From positions 186,001-250,000 of the forward strand of contig NZ_PPCW01000005.1 of assembly GCF_002959755.1 (NCBI RefSeq): a stretch of 64,000 nt of DNA, given 5' to 3'. This DNA is from Veillonella sp. T11011-6 (GTDB lineage: Bacteria > Bacillota > Negativicutes > Veillonellales > Veillonellaceae). Shown in pieces: positions 1-10,100 of the stretch (position 1 is the first letter of the stretch; each line of letters opens with the position of its first letter). The position numbers and the translations under genes are program-made. Under the pieces are notes generated by a model that worked only from the letters and a program-made list of their open reading frames with translations, made no database searches and had not been told where the DNA came from.

Positions 1-837
1 GCGGCTGGAGCAGACATTATTCAAAGCTCTGGCTATCAAGCAACTGTAGCAGGTTTTAAAGGATTAGGGCTTGGTACGGAAGAGGCCATAGAACTCGTTA
101 AGCTATCTGTTCGTCTAGCAGTACAAGCTCGTAATGAGTTCGTGGAAGCCAAAGCGAGTGGGGCGCTTACACTTAGAGGTATTAAGCTGGGAGAAGAAAC
201 AGCAGATGGCGTTAAGTACTTTTCCGAAGGTGCATTACCGAAACCATTGGTAGCAGCCTCTGTAGGCCCATACGGAGCTTTTTTGGCGGATGGCTCTGAG
301 TACCGTGGTTATCCTGATGTACAAACTGAGTATCTCGAGGTGTTCCACATTCCTCGCTTAGCCTTATTCTGTGAAGAAAATCCTGATATACTATCCTTTG
401 AGACGATACCATCTTATGATGAGGCCATTGCTATTGCTCGAGCCATGTCTGATCCATATACATCAAGGGGGATTCCTGGCTGGATTGCCTTCTCTTGTAA
501 GGATGAACATCATGTCTCTAGTGGGGAAACCATCATTAAATGTGCGGAAATGATCGATAAGGTTCGTCCTATAACTGGCCTTGGTATCAATTGCACCAAG
601 CCAGAATATGTAGAGTCCCTAGTTAAGGATATTCGTACAGTTACCGATAAACCAATTGCTGTATATCCAAATCTTGGTGAAAGCTATGATAGTGAAACTA
701 AAACTTGGTATGGTGACCCTGGATCTTTTGTTGATTACGTAGATGCATGGCGCGCGGATGGTGCTAATATTATAGGTGGCTGCTGTAGAACAACACCTGA
801 AATCATCGGTGATATTGCAAAGAAAATTCATAAATAA
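1..837 (+). CDS. mmuM: Homocysteine S-methyltransferase, 5' end cut by window
   Basis: The open frame runs from base 1 in frame 1, so the gene begins upstream of the window; 278 residues are visible of roughly 310 usual for the family. The family transfers a methyl group from S-methylmethionine (or a similar donor) to homocysteine, giving methionine in the cytoplasm. The zinc-site cysteines are visible: one in GINCTKP (about visible residue 198) and the pair in GGCCRTTPEII near the C-terminus. A GTG at 142 is an internal codon, not the start, because the upstream sequence reads as conserved family sequence (GADIIQSSGYQAT). It is closed by a strong terminator 10 bases downstream. Which methyl donor is used cannot be told. 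Confidence 0.9.
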   Translation, partial: AAGADIIQSSGYQATVAGFKGLGLGTEEAIELVKLSVRLAVQARNEFVEAKASGALTLRGIKLGEETADGVKYFSEGALPKPLVAASVGPYGAFLADGSEYRGYPDVQTEYLEVFHIPRLALFCEENPDILSFETIPSYDEAIAIARAMSDPYTSRGIPGWIAFSCKDEHHVSSGETIIKCAEMIDKVRPITGLGINCTKPEYVESLVKDIRTVTDKPIAVYPNLGESYDSETKTWYGDPGSFVDYVDAWRADGANIIGGCCRTTPEIIGDIAKKIHK

Positions 838-847
838 GTGAGACTAT

Positions 848-884
848 AAAAGGCTATTCGAAGTATCTTCGAATAGCCTTTTGT
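848..884 (+). terminator. Rho-independent terminator after mmuM
   Basis: A perfect 16-bp inverted repeat (848-863 with 867-882, loop TAT) runs into a short T-rich stretch directly after the mmuM stop codon. Confidence 0.85.
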
Positions 885-893
885 TATATAGAG

Positions 894-942
894 TTAAGAT
901 ATGAGACATAAGATATAAAATATAAGATATAAGATATAAGAT
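894..942. repeat. Heptanucleotide tandem repeat (ATAAGAT-like, 7 units)
   Basis: Seven consecutive 7-bp units are readable: TTAAGAT, ATGAGAC, ATAAGAT, ATAAAAT, then ATAAGAT three times. They lie between the mmuM terminator and the tRNA-Ser terminator, outside any gene I can support. Confidence 0.8.
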
Positions 943-1001
943 AATATATTATTTTGAAAGTATAAAAGAGGAGATAAGTATTGCCTCTCTTTAGAGAAAT
1001 A

Positions 1002-1028
1002 AAAAAGCAGTGCATAAGCACTGCTTTT
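1002..1028 (-). terminator. Terminator of tRNA-Ser
   Basis: On the minus strand AAAAGCAGTGC, loop TTAT and GCACTGCTTTTTT form a hairpin with a T tract, immediately downstream of the tRNA-Ser 3' end. Confidence 0.8.
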
Positions 1029-1032
1029 ACTA

Positions 1033-1123
1033 TGGCGGAGAGACAGGGATTTGAACCCTGGGTACGGGATAACCGCACACATGATTTCCAATCATGCTCC
1101 TTCAGCCGCTCGGACACCTCTCC
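1033..1123 (-). tRNA. tRNA-Ser (anticodon GGA)
   Basis: The reverse complement folds as a class II tRNA. The acceptor GGAGAGG pairs with TCTCTCC, followed by discriminator G and an encoded CCA. The anticodon loop within TGATTGGAAATCA gives GGA. A long variable arm (GTGCGGTTATCCCGTAC region) and the T loop GGTTCAAATCC are present. The 91-nt length suits tRNA-Ser. A promoter (1155-1183) and a terminator bracket it as a single-gene unit. Confidence 0.95.
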
Positions 1124-1154
1124 ATGTATTCTGTTGTGTAACAGGTACTTGTAT

Positions 1155-1183
1155 AGTATATTAGATAGGAGTTTAGATGTCAA
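1155..1183 (-). promoter_or_regulatory. Promoter of tRNA-Ser
   Basis: On the minus strand, TTGACA (1178-1183), a 17-bp spacer and TATACT (1155-1160) lie about 31 bp upstream of the tRNA 5' end. Confidence 0.75.
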
Positions 1184-1217
1184 GAAAATTTTTGATGGAG
1201 TATAGTATTTTCGATAG

Positions 1218-2690
1218 CTATTTATTGTGTTTATAGATATCTACCTCTGCATTGCTTTCAATACATGTCCATTCTGATTTATTTAGACTATTAGGAAACT
1301 GATCAGAATCTGTTAATAAATAGATGGCGGTATTGGAAGGTAATTCGTTAGCATAAGCTAAGGGCATGATTTTTTTTGCATCCCATGATAAACTCATAGG
1401 ATTTATAGAATTGTCTCGGGTTGCTTCCAATTTATAAATTGTGTGATTGCTATAGTACGTAGTTGATACACGATAATCATGACGCGCACTGATAATCATT
1501 GCATTATCGGAAATAGTATTGAGGATGTATTGACTGGTAATAACAGACGATGCATGATTCATTAGTGGCATCGCTACTGTATAGGTTAATATACCATATA
1601 ACATTACAGTTAATATTGCTGCTTTCCGAATGAAACGATAATGTGGTTTACATAGTATCGCTATAAGTATTGTCATAGGTGCAAGAGCTGGGAAGGTATA
1701 TGTTGTATACTTAGTAGCCATACAAGTAAAAAATATAAGTACAGTTAAGGCCCATATACCTAAAAAGATGGTGAAGGGGGTTATATGATTGTGTTTATGT
1801 AAGCGCTTTCTTTGTGTATAAAGCTTATAGGATATAATAAAAGACCATGGGAATAGGGCGATGAGTGTTACAATAATGTAGTAATACCATACATTGAATT
1901 GGGGATGTTCTGACACAGTAGCACGTAACCAGTTATGGACTCCCAAAAATACATTGATGAAATCACTACCATGCATTGTATACATATAGATATACCAACT
2001 CCCACCTATGAAAGTAAGTAGTAATAAGCCTAGTGGTATTTTTAGATATAATAATTCTTTGAGATTATGTGATACAGCTAAATATATGAGGATGATGAGT
2101 CCTGGCAATAAAAATCCAATAGGACCTTTTGTTAATACTGCTAGAGCGGCCCCTATATAAGCTATATAATAGTACGTAGCATATTTTTGATGTAACATAT
2201 GCTTTCGGTACCCAATATAAAAACTCATCAAGGTAATATTGATGAATAATACTAGCGTCATATCGGTAATGACAGCTTTGGAGATAATCCAGAATTCCGC
2301 ACAGGTAGCATATAGAATAGCGGCGATAACAGCCGTCTTTTTTCCTCGTATCTGATGTACAAAGCTATAGAGCAATCCAATATTCACCACTCCTAATAGA
2401 GCGGAGAAAAAGCGTGCTCCGAAATTAGAAATGCCGAATAGTTTGTAACTTATGATAAGCTCTACATAATAAAAGATAGGTTTATCATACCAATAGTGGT
2501 TAAAAATCTGAGGAGAAAAATAGTTTTGATTTAATAACATTTCCTTTGCTGTTAAAGCATAATTGGACTCTACAGGATCCGTAATGGCAAGGCCCGCATT
2601 TCCTAGAAGATATAGTATTCCTGAGATTATTAGGATTATTGTTATATGAAAGTATTTAGCATGGATCCATCTACTACAAATTTGTGGCAT
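1218..2690 (-). CDS. ArnT-like GT39-family membrane glycosyltransferase
   Basis: A 490-residue polytopic membrane protein with around a dozen hydrophobic segments. The N-terminal region has the family's acidic loop (ITDPVESNYALTAKEML, about residues 36-52) followed by HYWYDKPIFYY, as in ArnT and PMT-type enzymes. These use a polyprenyl-phosphate sugar on the outer face of the inner membrane to glycosylate lipid A or other acceptors. The start is ATG at 2690. It lies 32 bases downstream of a PAP2 phosphatase gene on the same strand, probably in one operon, and the pair diverges from a two-component system. The sugar and acceptor cannot be inferred; lipid A modification is a guess from family and context. 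Confidence 0.8.
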   Translation of the reverse strand: MPQICSRWIHAKYFHITIILIISGILYLLGNAGLAITDPVESNYALTAKEMLLNQNYFSPQIFNHYWYDKPIFYYVELIISYKLFGISNFGARFFSALLGVVNIGLLYSFVHQIRGKKTAVIAAILYATCAEFWIISKAVITDMTLVLFINITLMSFYIGYRKHMLHQKYATYYYIAYIGAALAVLTKGPIGFLLPGLIILIYLAVSHNLKELLYLKIPLGLLLLTFIGGSWYIYMYTMHGSDFINVFLGVHNWLRATVSEHPQFNVWYYYIIVTLIALFPWSFIISYKLYTQRKRLHKHNHITPFTIFLGIWALTVLIFFTCMATKYTTYTFPALAPMTILIAILCKPHYRFIRKAAILTVMLYGILTYTVAMPLMNHASSVITSQYILNTISDNAMIISARHDYRVSTTYYSNHTIYKLEATRDNSINPMSLSWDAKKIMPLAYANELPSNTAIYLLTDSDQFPNSLNKSEWTCIESNAEVDIYKHNK

Positions 2691-2722
2691 ATTTATTAGT
2701 CCTTATTAGTCTGAAAAATAAA

Positions 2723-3352
2723 TTATTTTGTGAAACGCTTAGTTAAGGGGCGTTGAGACTCTATAATGAGAACGCTGGATCGTTTAAATATAGTGCTAAG
2801 GTGTCTTTGCATATGTTTTAAATTACTGATATATGGTGTAATTCTTTGTTTGAGTAACTTATTATATAAAAGAAATAACACATAGGTAATAATAAAACCA
2901 CCGATAATATCTATAGGATAATGATGCCCTACAAATATTTTGGCAAATCCTGTAAGAAGTGTTAGGGCAATTAAAATGGAGCCTAATCTTTTATATACAG
3001 CAAATAGAGATAGAGCTATAGCGCTCATTCCCATAGCATGTGTACTTGGAAAACTTGGATCTGCACTGTGTACTAGCAAGAGATTAACTGTATGAGATAC
3101 GAATGGTCGTGGCTCTACATAGAAAAAACCGATTACTTGATGTATAGCAAGCGTAATTCCTAATAGTAAGATTGTATGTATGCTATTCATAGTAAGCTCT
3201 TTATCTTTTGTATAAAGGCCAAGCCCTAATAGGGTCGCTACTAGTATAGCCATGATTGGTGCACTAAATTTTACTATATAAATCATGAATTGATCTAAAA
3301 TTGGGCTTATACCTGCTAGATTATTAATGACTTGAAACAATTCGTAGTTCAT
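2723..3352 (-). CDS. PAP2-family membrane phosphatase
   Basis: A 209-residue multi-pass protein with the three-part lipid phosphatase signature: a KxxxxxxRP-like EPRPFVSH, PSFPSTHAM (the PSGH-like element) and GHHYPIDIIGG with the catalytic histidine. The family removes phosphate from undecaprenyl diphosphate or related lipid substrates; BcrC/YbjG-like enzymes are the closest resemblance. I chose ATG at 3352 (MNYELFQ) because AGGAGG lies 4-9 bases upstream (3356-3361); the open frame continues to 3397 without a better site. It precedes the GT39 gene, so recycling or trimming the polyprenyl carrier for that enzyme is a reasonable inference. Confidence 0.8.
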   Translation of the reverse strand: MNYELFQVINNLAGISPILDQFMIYIVKFSAPIMAILVATLLGLGLYTKDKELTMNSIHTILLLGITLAIHQVIGFFYVEPRPFVSHTVNLLLVHSADPSFPSTHAMGMSAIALSLFAVYKRLGSILIALTLLTGFAKIFVGHHYPIDIIGGFIITYVLFLLYNKLLKQRITPYISNLKHMQRHLSTIFKRSSVLIIESQRPLTKRFTK

Positions 3353-3511
3353 AATTCCTCCTAATGTTGAGTATGGTTTTCTTAATGCATACATCATATC
3401 GGAGAAATCTTACGAAAATCTTACGACCTTATAACAATATTAGAAAGGTGTACAGATGATATAGGATAATGTTATTTTATGCTTATAATGGAGCTATTAA
3501 AGGAGGTTTTT

Positions 3512-5011
3512 ATGAATACATGGTTTCAAAACCTAAAGGTACAATATAAATTATTGCTCAGTAATTTATTAATGCTAGTGATACCACTTATTACACTATT
3601 CCTACTGGTTGGTGGTATTTGGAGTTTGTTGCGGTTTTCTAACCCTATAGAGCAGCGCTCTTGGATGATGTTAGCACCTAGTACGATACAATCTCAAATC
3701 CTTCAATTCGAACTAGAACAAATAAATAAAAAGTTATTATCTAAAGACACGACTGTGTTTAGCTTACGTAATAATACATCTGTTATAGAAGCGCAAGGCG
3801 TTGATGTTGTTATTATGAAAGATGATACGGTACTATATATGACACCTGACAGTGATGGTGAGCATATAGTGTCTACTTTCAAGAAAATAGGATTGATTAC
3901 AGATAATGATAGTAGATACTATGAATGGGATGGTGATCGATTGACATATGTTAATCGTTATGGTGACGGTATGTTGGTCATTGGAGCGGGACACATCCCC
4001 TTTATGGCAAAATCGATGGGACATGAAACAGATGAGAAGGTACTGGTAGAGTTTCTATTTGGACTAGCTCTTGCTTTAGTAGTGGCATCGGCTGTATTTG
4101 GTGGTATTTATATTGCCAATCGCTTGTCTAAGCAAATTTTATTACCTTTACAATATCTTCAAAGGGCTGCTATAGATATTAAGAAAGGGGTTACACCTAG
4201 TCTTATTAAAGTGACCTATCATGATGAGTTAGGAGAAACTTGTGAGGCTTTTAATAATATGCAAAGATCCTTAGCCAGAGAAAAGCAATTGCGTGAAGAG
4301 TATGAAGAGAAACGGAGGCAAATGATTGCAGGCATTTGCCATGATATTGCAACACCGCTTACATCTGTTAAGGGCTATGCAAGTGGTATTTTAGATGGTG
4401 TTGCACGAACTCCAGAAAAGCAAACTCATTATGTACAAATGATATATATTATGGCTGGTAATATTGAGAAATTAGTATCTATGCTGTCTGATTTTTCAAA
4501 GCTTGAGCTTGGGCAGATTGTGTATGATTATAGACCAGTTAGTTTGAATCAAGTTATTTCTGAATATATAGAAAGACATAAAGGAGATTTTGAAGATAAA
4601 GGGATTATACTGGTAGAGTCTTATGGTGAATCTGACCAACTTCTTAGAACTGATGTAAAACAATTTGTACGAATACTGGATAATATATTTTCCAATAGTT
4701 GGAAATATAGGAGTACAGATCCACTTAAGATTAATGTTAGCACTGTCTATCAGAATCATAGGGTTCGCCTTACCATTACCGATAATGGAATAGGTGTACC
4801 AGAAGCATCATTAAATCAACTATTTGACATATTTTTCCGCACTGATGAGGCCCGTAGTGAAGTGGCTAACGGGAATGGGATAGGTCTTGCCATTGTAAAA
4901 CAAATTGTAATGGATATGGATGGAGAAATTTGGGCCGAAAAGGGTTTGAATGGTTCCGGTCTATCGATTATTATGGAATTTCCAATTATGACAGAGTTGG
5001 AGGAAGCATGA
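3512..5011 (+). CDS. Membrane sensor histidine kinase
   Basis: A 499-residue kinase. A transmembrane segment near residues 15-40, an extracytoplasmic sensor domain of about 140 residues, a second transmembrane segment near 180-205 and a HAMP-like linker precede the kinase core. The H box is GICHDIATPLTS with His277; the N, G1 and G2 boxes follow (NIFSNSWKY, TDNGIGVPEASL, GNGIGLAIVK). The start is ATG at 3512, with AAAGGAGG at 3499-3506; an upstream in-frame ATG lacks such a site. Its stop overlaps the next start (ATGA), so it is translationally coupled to its regulator. It diverges from the GT39/PAP2 pair, which it may control. Confidence 0.9.
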   Translation: MNTWFQNLKVQYKLLLSNLLMLVIPLITLFLLVGGIWSLLRFSNPIEQRSWMMLAPSTIQSQILQFELEQINKKLLSKDTTVFSLRNNTSVIEAQGVDVVIMKDDTVLYMTPDSDGEHIVSTFKKIGLITDNDSRYYEWDGDRLTYVNRYGDGMLVIGAGHIPFMAKSMGHETDEKVLVEFLFGLALALVVASAVFGGIYIANRLSKQILLPLQYLQRAAIDIKKGVTPSLIKVTYHDELGETCEAFNNMQRSLAREKQLREEYEEKRRQMIAGICHDIATPLTSVKGYASGILDGVARTPEKQTHYVQMIYIMAGNIEKLVSMLSDFSKLELGQIVYDYRPVSLNQVISEYIERHKGDFEDKGIILVESYGESDQLLRTDVKQFVRILDNIFSNSWKYRSTDPLKINVSTVYQNHRVRLTITDNGIGVPEASLNQLFDIFFRTDEARSEVANGNGIGLAIVKQIVMDMDGEIWAEKGLNGSGLSIIMEFPIMTELEEA

Positions 5012-5733
5012 AAAAAATCTTGATCATAGAAGATGATAAAGGAATTTCCGAGTTGGAAAGGGATTATTTAGAGATTGAAGGGTTTGAAGTCGAGATTGCC
5101 ACTGATGGCGTGACGGGGGTAGAAAAAGCCATACAAAATGATTATAGCTGTATTATCCTAGATATAATGCTTCCTAAAAAGGATGGATTCTCCATATGTA
5201 AAGATATCCGTATGAAGAAGGAAGTACCGATTCTAATGGTTAGTGCTAAACGTGAAGATATTGATAAAATTAGAGGGTTAGGAATAGGAGCAGATGATTA
5301 TTTAACCAAACCTTTTAGCCCTGTAGAACTTGTAGCACGTGTAAAATCTCACATTCAACGTTTTGAAAGAATACTAGCCTCTACTGCATCTCCTGTGAAA
5401 GTTGAAGAACCTAAGATTACAGCAGGGCACCTTGAAATTAATTTGGCATCCCGTATGGTACTACTTCATGATGAGGTTGTACCTTTAACACCAAGAGAAT
5501 ACGAGATTCTAGTCCTTTTAGCTACACATCCAAGCCGTGTATTTACTAAAGAAGAGATTTATGAAAGGCTGTGGGAGGCAGATTCTTTTGGTGAAACATC
5601 TACGGTTATGGTTCACGTGAATCGATTGCGTATAAAGGTGGATAAGAAATATAATGGTGAACAATATATAGATACCGTATGGGGCGTAGGGTATCGATTT
5701 CACCAATGGGACAATTATAAAATAATTAAATAG
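5008..5733 (+). CDS. OmpR-family response regulator
   Basis: A 241-residue regulator: receiver domain with acidic pocket (EDD at 9-11), phosphorylatable Asp52 in IILDIMLPK, conserved Lys in LTKPFSP, then a winged-helix DNA-binding domain ending VWGVGYRFH. The ATG overlaps the kinase stop codon and follows GGAGG at 4999-5003. It is a paralogue of the regulator at 47276-47965, sharing IEDD...IERDYL/LERDYL and KIRGLG[IV]GADDY. Targets are unknown; the divergent envelope pair upstream is the obvious candidate. Confidence 0.9.
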   Translation: MKKILIIEDDKGISELERDYLEIEGFEVEIATDGVTGVEKAIQNDYSCIILDIMLPKKDGFSICKDIRMKKEVPILMVSAKREDIDKIRGLGIGADDYLTKPFSPVELVARVKSHIQRFERILASTASPVKVEEPKITAGHLEINLASRMVLLHDEVVPLTPREYEILVLLATHPSRVFTKEEIYERLWEADSFGETSTVMVHVNRLRIKVDKKYNGEQYIDTVWGVGYRFHQWDNYKIIK

Positions 5734-5735
5734 AA

Positions 5736-5785
5736 AAAAAGCTAGAGGCTCATAGATTTTCTTGTCTACGAGCCTCTAGCTTTTT
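5736..5785. terminator. Bidirectional terminator
   Basis: AAAAAGCTAGAGGCTC (5736-5751) pairs with GAGCCTCTAGCTTTTT (5770-5785). It has A and T tracts on both sides, so it can end the regulator transcript and the converging flavodiiron transcript. Confidence 0.85.
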
Positions 5786-5793
5786 CTATTCAA

Positions 5794-7029
5794 TTATAAT
5801 ACTTCTTTAATTTCAGCTGCATCGATGGATGCTTTGATATCGTCTGCCATTTTTTCGATTTTTGGAAGATCTTCTGGTTTTAAAGAGGATTTGATATCAA
5901 GTGGTTCGGATATGATTTCAATGTCTTTGAAGTCGTTTTCAAAGTGAGCAACCATTGTTTTCATTGCAGCAGATGCCCAAGAGTGGTTACCAATGATGGA
6001 TACCTTATGGTTTTGGAAGTTAAGTGCTTTTAATTCATGAATGAAGTTTTCCATAGTAAGGTATAGGTTCAAATTGTATGTAGGTGCAATTGTTACCAAG
6101 TTAGTGTATTTCCAAGCATCAGCGATAATGTAGGAAGCGTTAGTTTTGGAAACATCATAGATTTTAATATCTGTTACGCCGCGTTTAGACAATTGTTTTG
6201 CCAATTGTTGTGCAATAGCACGAGTGTTACCGTACATAGAACCGAAGGCAATAACAACACCTTTTTTACAAGCTGTGTAGCTGGACCAGTGCAAGTATTT
6301 GCGCAAGATATAATCGATAGTTTCAGGTGTACGCCAGATAGGACCATGTAGTGGAGCAATGCGTTTGATGTCAAGACCAGAAACTTTACGAATCGCATTT
6401 TGTACTTGAGGACCGTATTTACCAACTATATTTGTGTAGTAACGACGAGCTTCATCTTCGTAGGTAGCAACGTAATCAGTTTGGTCCGCAAAGATGTTAC
6501 CATTAACTGTACCAAATGTACCGAAAGCATCTGCAGAGAATAATGTGCCTGTAGATTTTTCATAAGTACAAGTTACTTCTGGCCAGTGAACCATAGGCAT
6601 AGTGTAGGAAACAAGAGTATGTTTACCTAGGCAAATTTCATCGCCCTCTTTAACTGTGTAATATTGGTCAGGTTTTGGAGTATTGTAGAATTGTTCAAAC
6701 ATGCGGAATGTTGTAGCATTACCAACCATTTTACAGTTTGGATAGCGTTCCAATGTGTCTAACAATGTTTGGCAATGATCTGGTTCCATATGGTTTACAA
6801 TGATGTAATCAAGGTCGCGACCATTCAAAAGATGAGTCAAGTTGTCAAAGTATTCTTCGCGAATTTCTGCATCAACAGAGTCTACAACACAAGTTTTTTC
6901 ATCATCGATGAAATAGCTGTTATAGCTAACACCATTTGGAATAGGGAATAAGTTTTCAAAACGTTCTGTAGTCCAGTCATTACTACCAATCCAGTAGATA
7001 TTATGGGTCATTTTCTGAGCACAATGCAT
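5794..7029 (-). CDS. Flavodiiron protein (A-type flavoprotein)
   Basis: A 411-residue cytoplasmic enzyme that reduces oxygen to water and/or nitric oxide to nitrous oxide, protecting anaerobes. The N-terminal metallo-beta-lactamase-like domain has the diiron motif H80-x-E82-x-D84-H85 (HMEPDH), further ligands in MVHWPE and FSADAFG, and the last histidine in APLHGPIWR. The C-terminal flavodoxin domain starts near residue 260 with the FMN loop GSMYGNTRAIA. No rubredoxin or NADH-oxidoreductase domain is fused, so it needs a separate electron donor. The start is ATG 7029, with AAAGGA about 8 bases upstream; a second Met at residue 7 is possible. Oxygen versus nitric oxide preference cannot be read. 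Confidence 0.92.
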   Translation of the reverse strand: MHCAQKMTHNIYWIGSNDWTTERFENLFPIPNGVSYNSYFIDDEKTCVVDSVDAEIREEYFDNLTHLLNGRDLDYIIVNHMEPDHCQTLLDTLERYPNCKMVGNATTFRMFEQFYNTPKPDQYYTVKEGDEICLGKHTLVSYTMPMVHWPEVTCTYEKSTGTLFSADAFGTFGTVNGNIFADQTDYVATYEDEARRYYTNIVGKYGPQVQNAIRKVSGLDIKRIAPLHGPIWRTPETIDYILRKYLHWSSYTACKKGVVIAFGSMYGNTRAIAQQLAKQLSKRGVTDIKIYDVSKTNASYIIADAWKYTNLVTIAPTYNLNLYLTMENFIHELKALNFQNHKVSIIGNHSWASAAMKTMVAHFENDFKDIEIISEPLDIKSSLKPEDLPKIEKMADDIKASIDAAEIKEVL

Positions 7030-7142
7030 AATAAAATCCTTTCTTAACTCACATTTGTTATGTATAGGTTTACACGAATTCTCATGTTCGTAAATATATC
7101 ATCAACTTATAATACTAATATTTTCGAAAAAAATCAATATTG

Positions 7143-7169
7143 AAAAGCCTACCCCAAGGAGTAGGCTTT
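7143..7169 (-). terminator. Terminator of purL
   Basis: AAAGCCTAC and GTAGGCTTT form a hairpin. On the minus strand it is followed by a T-rich run, about 20 bases after the purL stop. Confidence 0.7.
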
Positions 7170-7191
7170 CACCTGAAAGAATAGTCATAAA

Positions 7192-10100
7192 TTATTTAAA
7201 GTATTTTACACCAGATGTAAAGATTGGCATCTCTAATTGACCAGGAATATTTTTGCTAATTCCTGTGCCACAGCGTTCGGAGTGTGCCATTTTACCAAAT
7301 ACGCGACCATCAGGACTATAAATACCTTCAATAGCAGCTGCAGATTGGTTAGGGTTGAAGCGGCTATCCATAGATGCAATACCATCAAAGTCTACATATT
7401 GTGTAGCAATTTGACCAGTTTTATTGAATTCCAATACTTGTTGAGGGGATGCGATGAAGCGACCTTCACCGTGAGAGATAGGTACAGTGTAGATTTCGCC
7501 TGCTTTAGCATCGCTCATCCAAGGAGATTTTGTAGAAATAACTTTAGTGTTAACCATACGAGACAAGTGACGACCAATGGTGTTGTACGTCAAAGTAGAA
7601 TGGTCAGCAGTTAAGGTTTCAATATGACCACCTGGCAACAAGCCTAATTTGATAAGTGCTTGGAATCCGTTACAAATACCAAGTACAAGGCCATCTTGTT
7701 TGTACAAGAGATTTTCTAGGCCTTCAGCAAGGTATGGATTACGGAAGAGGGTAGCCATAAATTTACCAGAACCATCTGGTTCGTCGCCAGCACTGAAACC
7801 ACCAGGGAACATAAGAATTTGAGATTCTGCTAATTTAGCTTTGATTACGTCGATAGATTCTTTTAATTGTTCTGGTGTTTGGTTTCGAATTACTACAATA
7901 TCTGTTTCTGCACCTGCACGCTCAAAGGCACGAGCAGAGTCGAATTCGCAGTTTGTACCAGGGAATACGGGAATGAGAACTTTAGGTTTGGCACCTAAGG
8001 ATGTACTGCGAGGTTTAGCGTGTTGATCATGGATGTACGCTACTGCTTCTCCAGAGCCATTTGGAGCATGCATAGGGAATATATCGTTGAGTGGAGCTTC
8101 ATAAGTTGCTTGGATCTCCTTGAGTGATACGGATTGATCCGCCCATTCAATAACTGGATTTGCTTGTGTTACACCGATTACTTTTAAACCTGGTAGCTCT
8201 AAGAGATAGTTAACAGCTTTAATATCTACCTCTACGATAAATGCACCAAGAGCAGGTTGGAAAATACCTCGTTCAGCATATTTATCGAATTTAACACCGA
8301 TGTTGTTGCCAAGAGCCATTTTTGTGACAGCTTCAGGAATACCACCTTGTTCAACTACATAAGCAGAGTAAACACGACCTTTTTCAATTTGTTCTTGCAA
8401 GGTATCGCAATTTTCTTTGAAACGATCCCAATCTGGAGTGTCATCGTACATGCGAGGTACATCGAAGAATACGAGGCGATGGTCTACGCCTTTAAGATCT
8501 TGGCTCACAATGTTATCTACATGAGCTGTGCCAACCGCAAAGGATACGAGCGTAGGAGGAACTGTAAGGTCCATAAATGTACCGCTCATAGAGTCTTTGC
8601 CACCAATAGCGCCAATTTCAAGTTCTTTTTGTGCTTTATAAGCGCCGAGAAGGGCTGCTACAGGTTTACCCCAGGATTCCTTAGAGTTGAGGCGTTCAAA
8701 GTACTCTTGTAATGTTAAGTATGCATCTTCACGGCGACCGCCAAGAGCTACTAACTTAGCAACAGATAATAGTACAGCATATTGGGCGCCATGGTATGGG
8801 CTCCAAGCAGATAATTCTGGTACAAAGCCGTGAGTCATGATGCTAGCAGTAGTAGTTTCACCGTTTAGAACCGGTAACTTTGCTACCATACCTTGAGTCG
8901 GTGTTTTCTGGAATTTGCCACCAAATGGCATGAGCACAGTATTAGCACCCACAGTGCTGTCAAAGCGTTCTGCTAAGCCCTGTTGGGACGCTGTATTTAA
9001 ATCAGATACGGCTGCGAGCCATTTTTCTTTAAAGTTATCTGCACTAGAAGAACCACGTAAGAAGTAAGATCGATCCGCTGGAGCTGTTACTATAGCTTCT
9101 TGCTGTTGGCTTGCACCATTTGTATTTAAGAAGTCGCGGCTAATATCTACAATTGTTTCGCCATTCCAGTTCATGATTAGACGATTTGTATCAGTTACAT
9201 CAGCTACAACTGTACATTCTAAGTTTTCTTCGTCGCAATATGCTTTAAATGCATTTACATCGGTAGCGGAGATAACGCAAGCCATACGTTCTTGAGATTC
9301 AGAGATTGCTAGCTCTGTGCCATCAAGGCCAGCGTATTTTTTAGGCACTAAATCAAGGTTAATAGTTACGCCATCTGTTAATTCACCGATAGCAACGGAT
9401 ACACCGCCAGCACCGAAGTCATTACAACGTTTGATAAGGGTAGTTACTTCACCGCGACGGAAGAGGCGTTGAATTTTGCGTTCTGTAAGGGCGTTGCCTT
9501 TTTGTACCTCGGCACCGCATGTGGATAGAGATTCTACGGTATGTTCTTTAGAGGAGCCAGTAGCACCACCACAGCCATCGCGACCAGTTTTACCACCAAG
9601 TAATACTACAACATCGCCTGGAACTGGTACTTCGCGGCGTACTTGATTACGTGGAGCTGCACCGATAACAGCGCCAATTTCCATGCGTTTTGCTACGTAG
9701 CCAGGATGGTAATATTCTTTTACTTCACCTGTAGCAAGACCGATTTGATTGCCGTAAGATGAATAGCCACGAGCTGCTTCTTGAGTGATTTTCTTCTGTG
9801 GTAATTTACCTTCTAATGTATCTTCAAGACTCGTATGTGGATCACCAGAGCCAGTGATGCGCATTGCTTGGTATACATAGGCGCGGCCGCTCAATGGGTC
9901 GCGGATACAACCGCCTAAGCAGGTAGCGGCACCGCCGAATGGTTCGATTTCAGTAGGGTGGTTATGGGTTTCATTTTTGAATAATAACAACCATTCTTCA
10001 GTCTTTCCGTCTACATCGACAGGAACGATGATAGTACATGCATTGATTTCATCGGATTCATCGAGATTTGTTAAACCACCAGCATGGCGCAATTCTTTTA

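Noticed and set aside
884-1205. Open frames on both strands across the tRNA-Ser region
   Set aside because: They overlap the tRNA, its promoter and terminator and have no ribosome binding site or family likeness.
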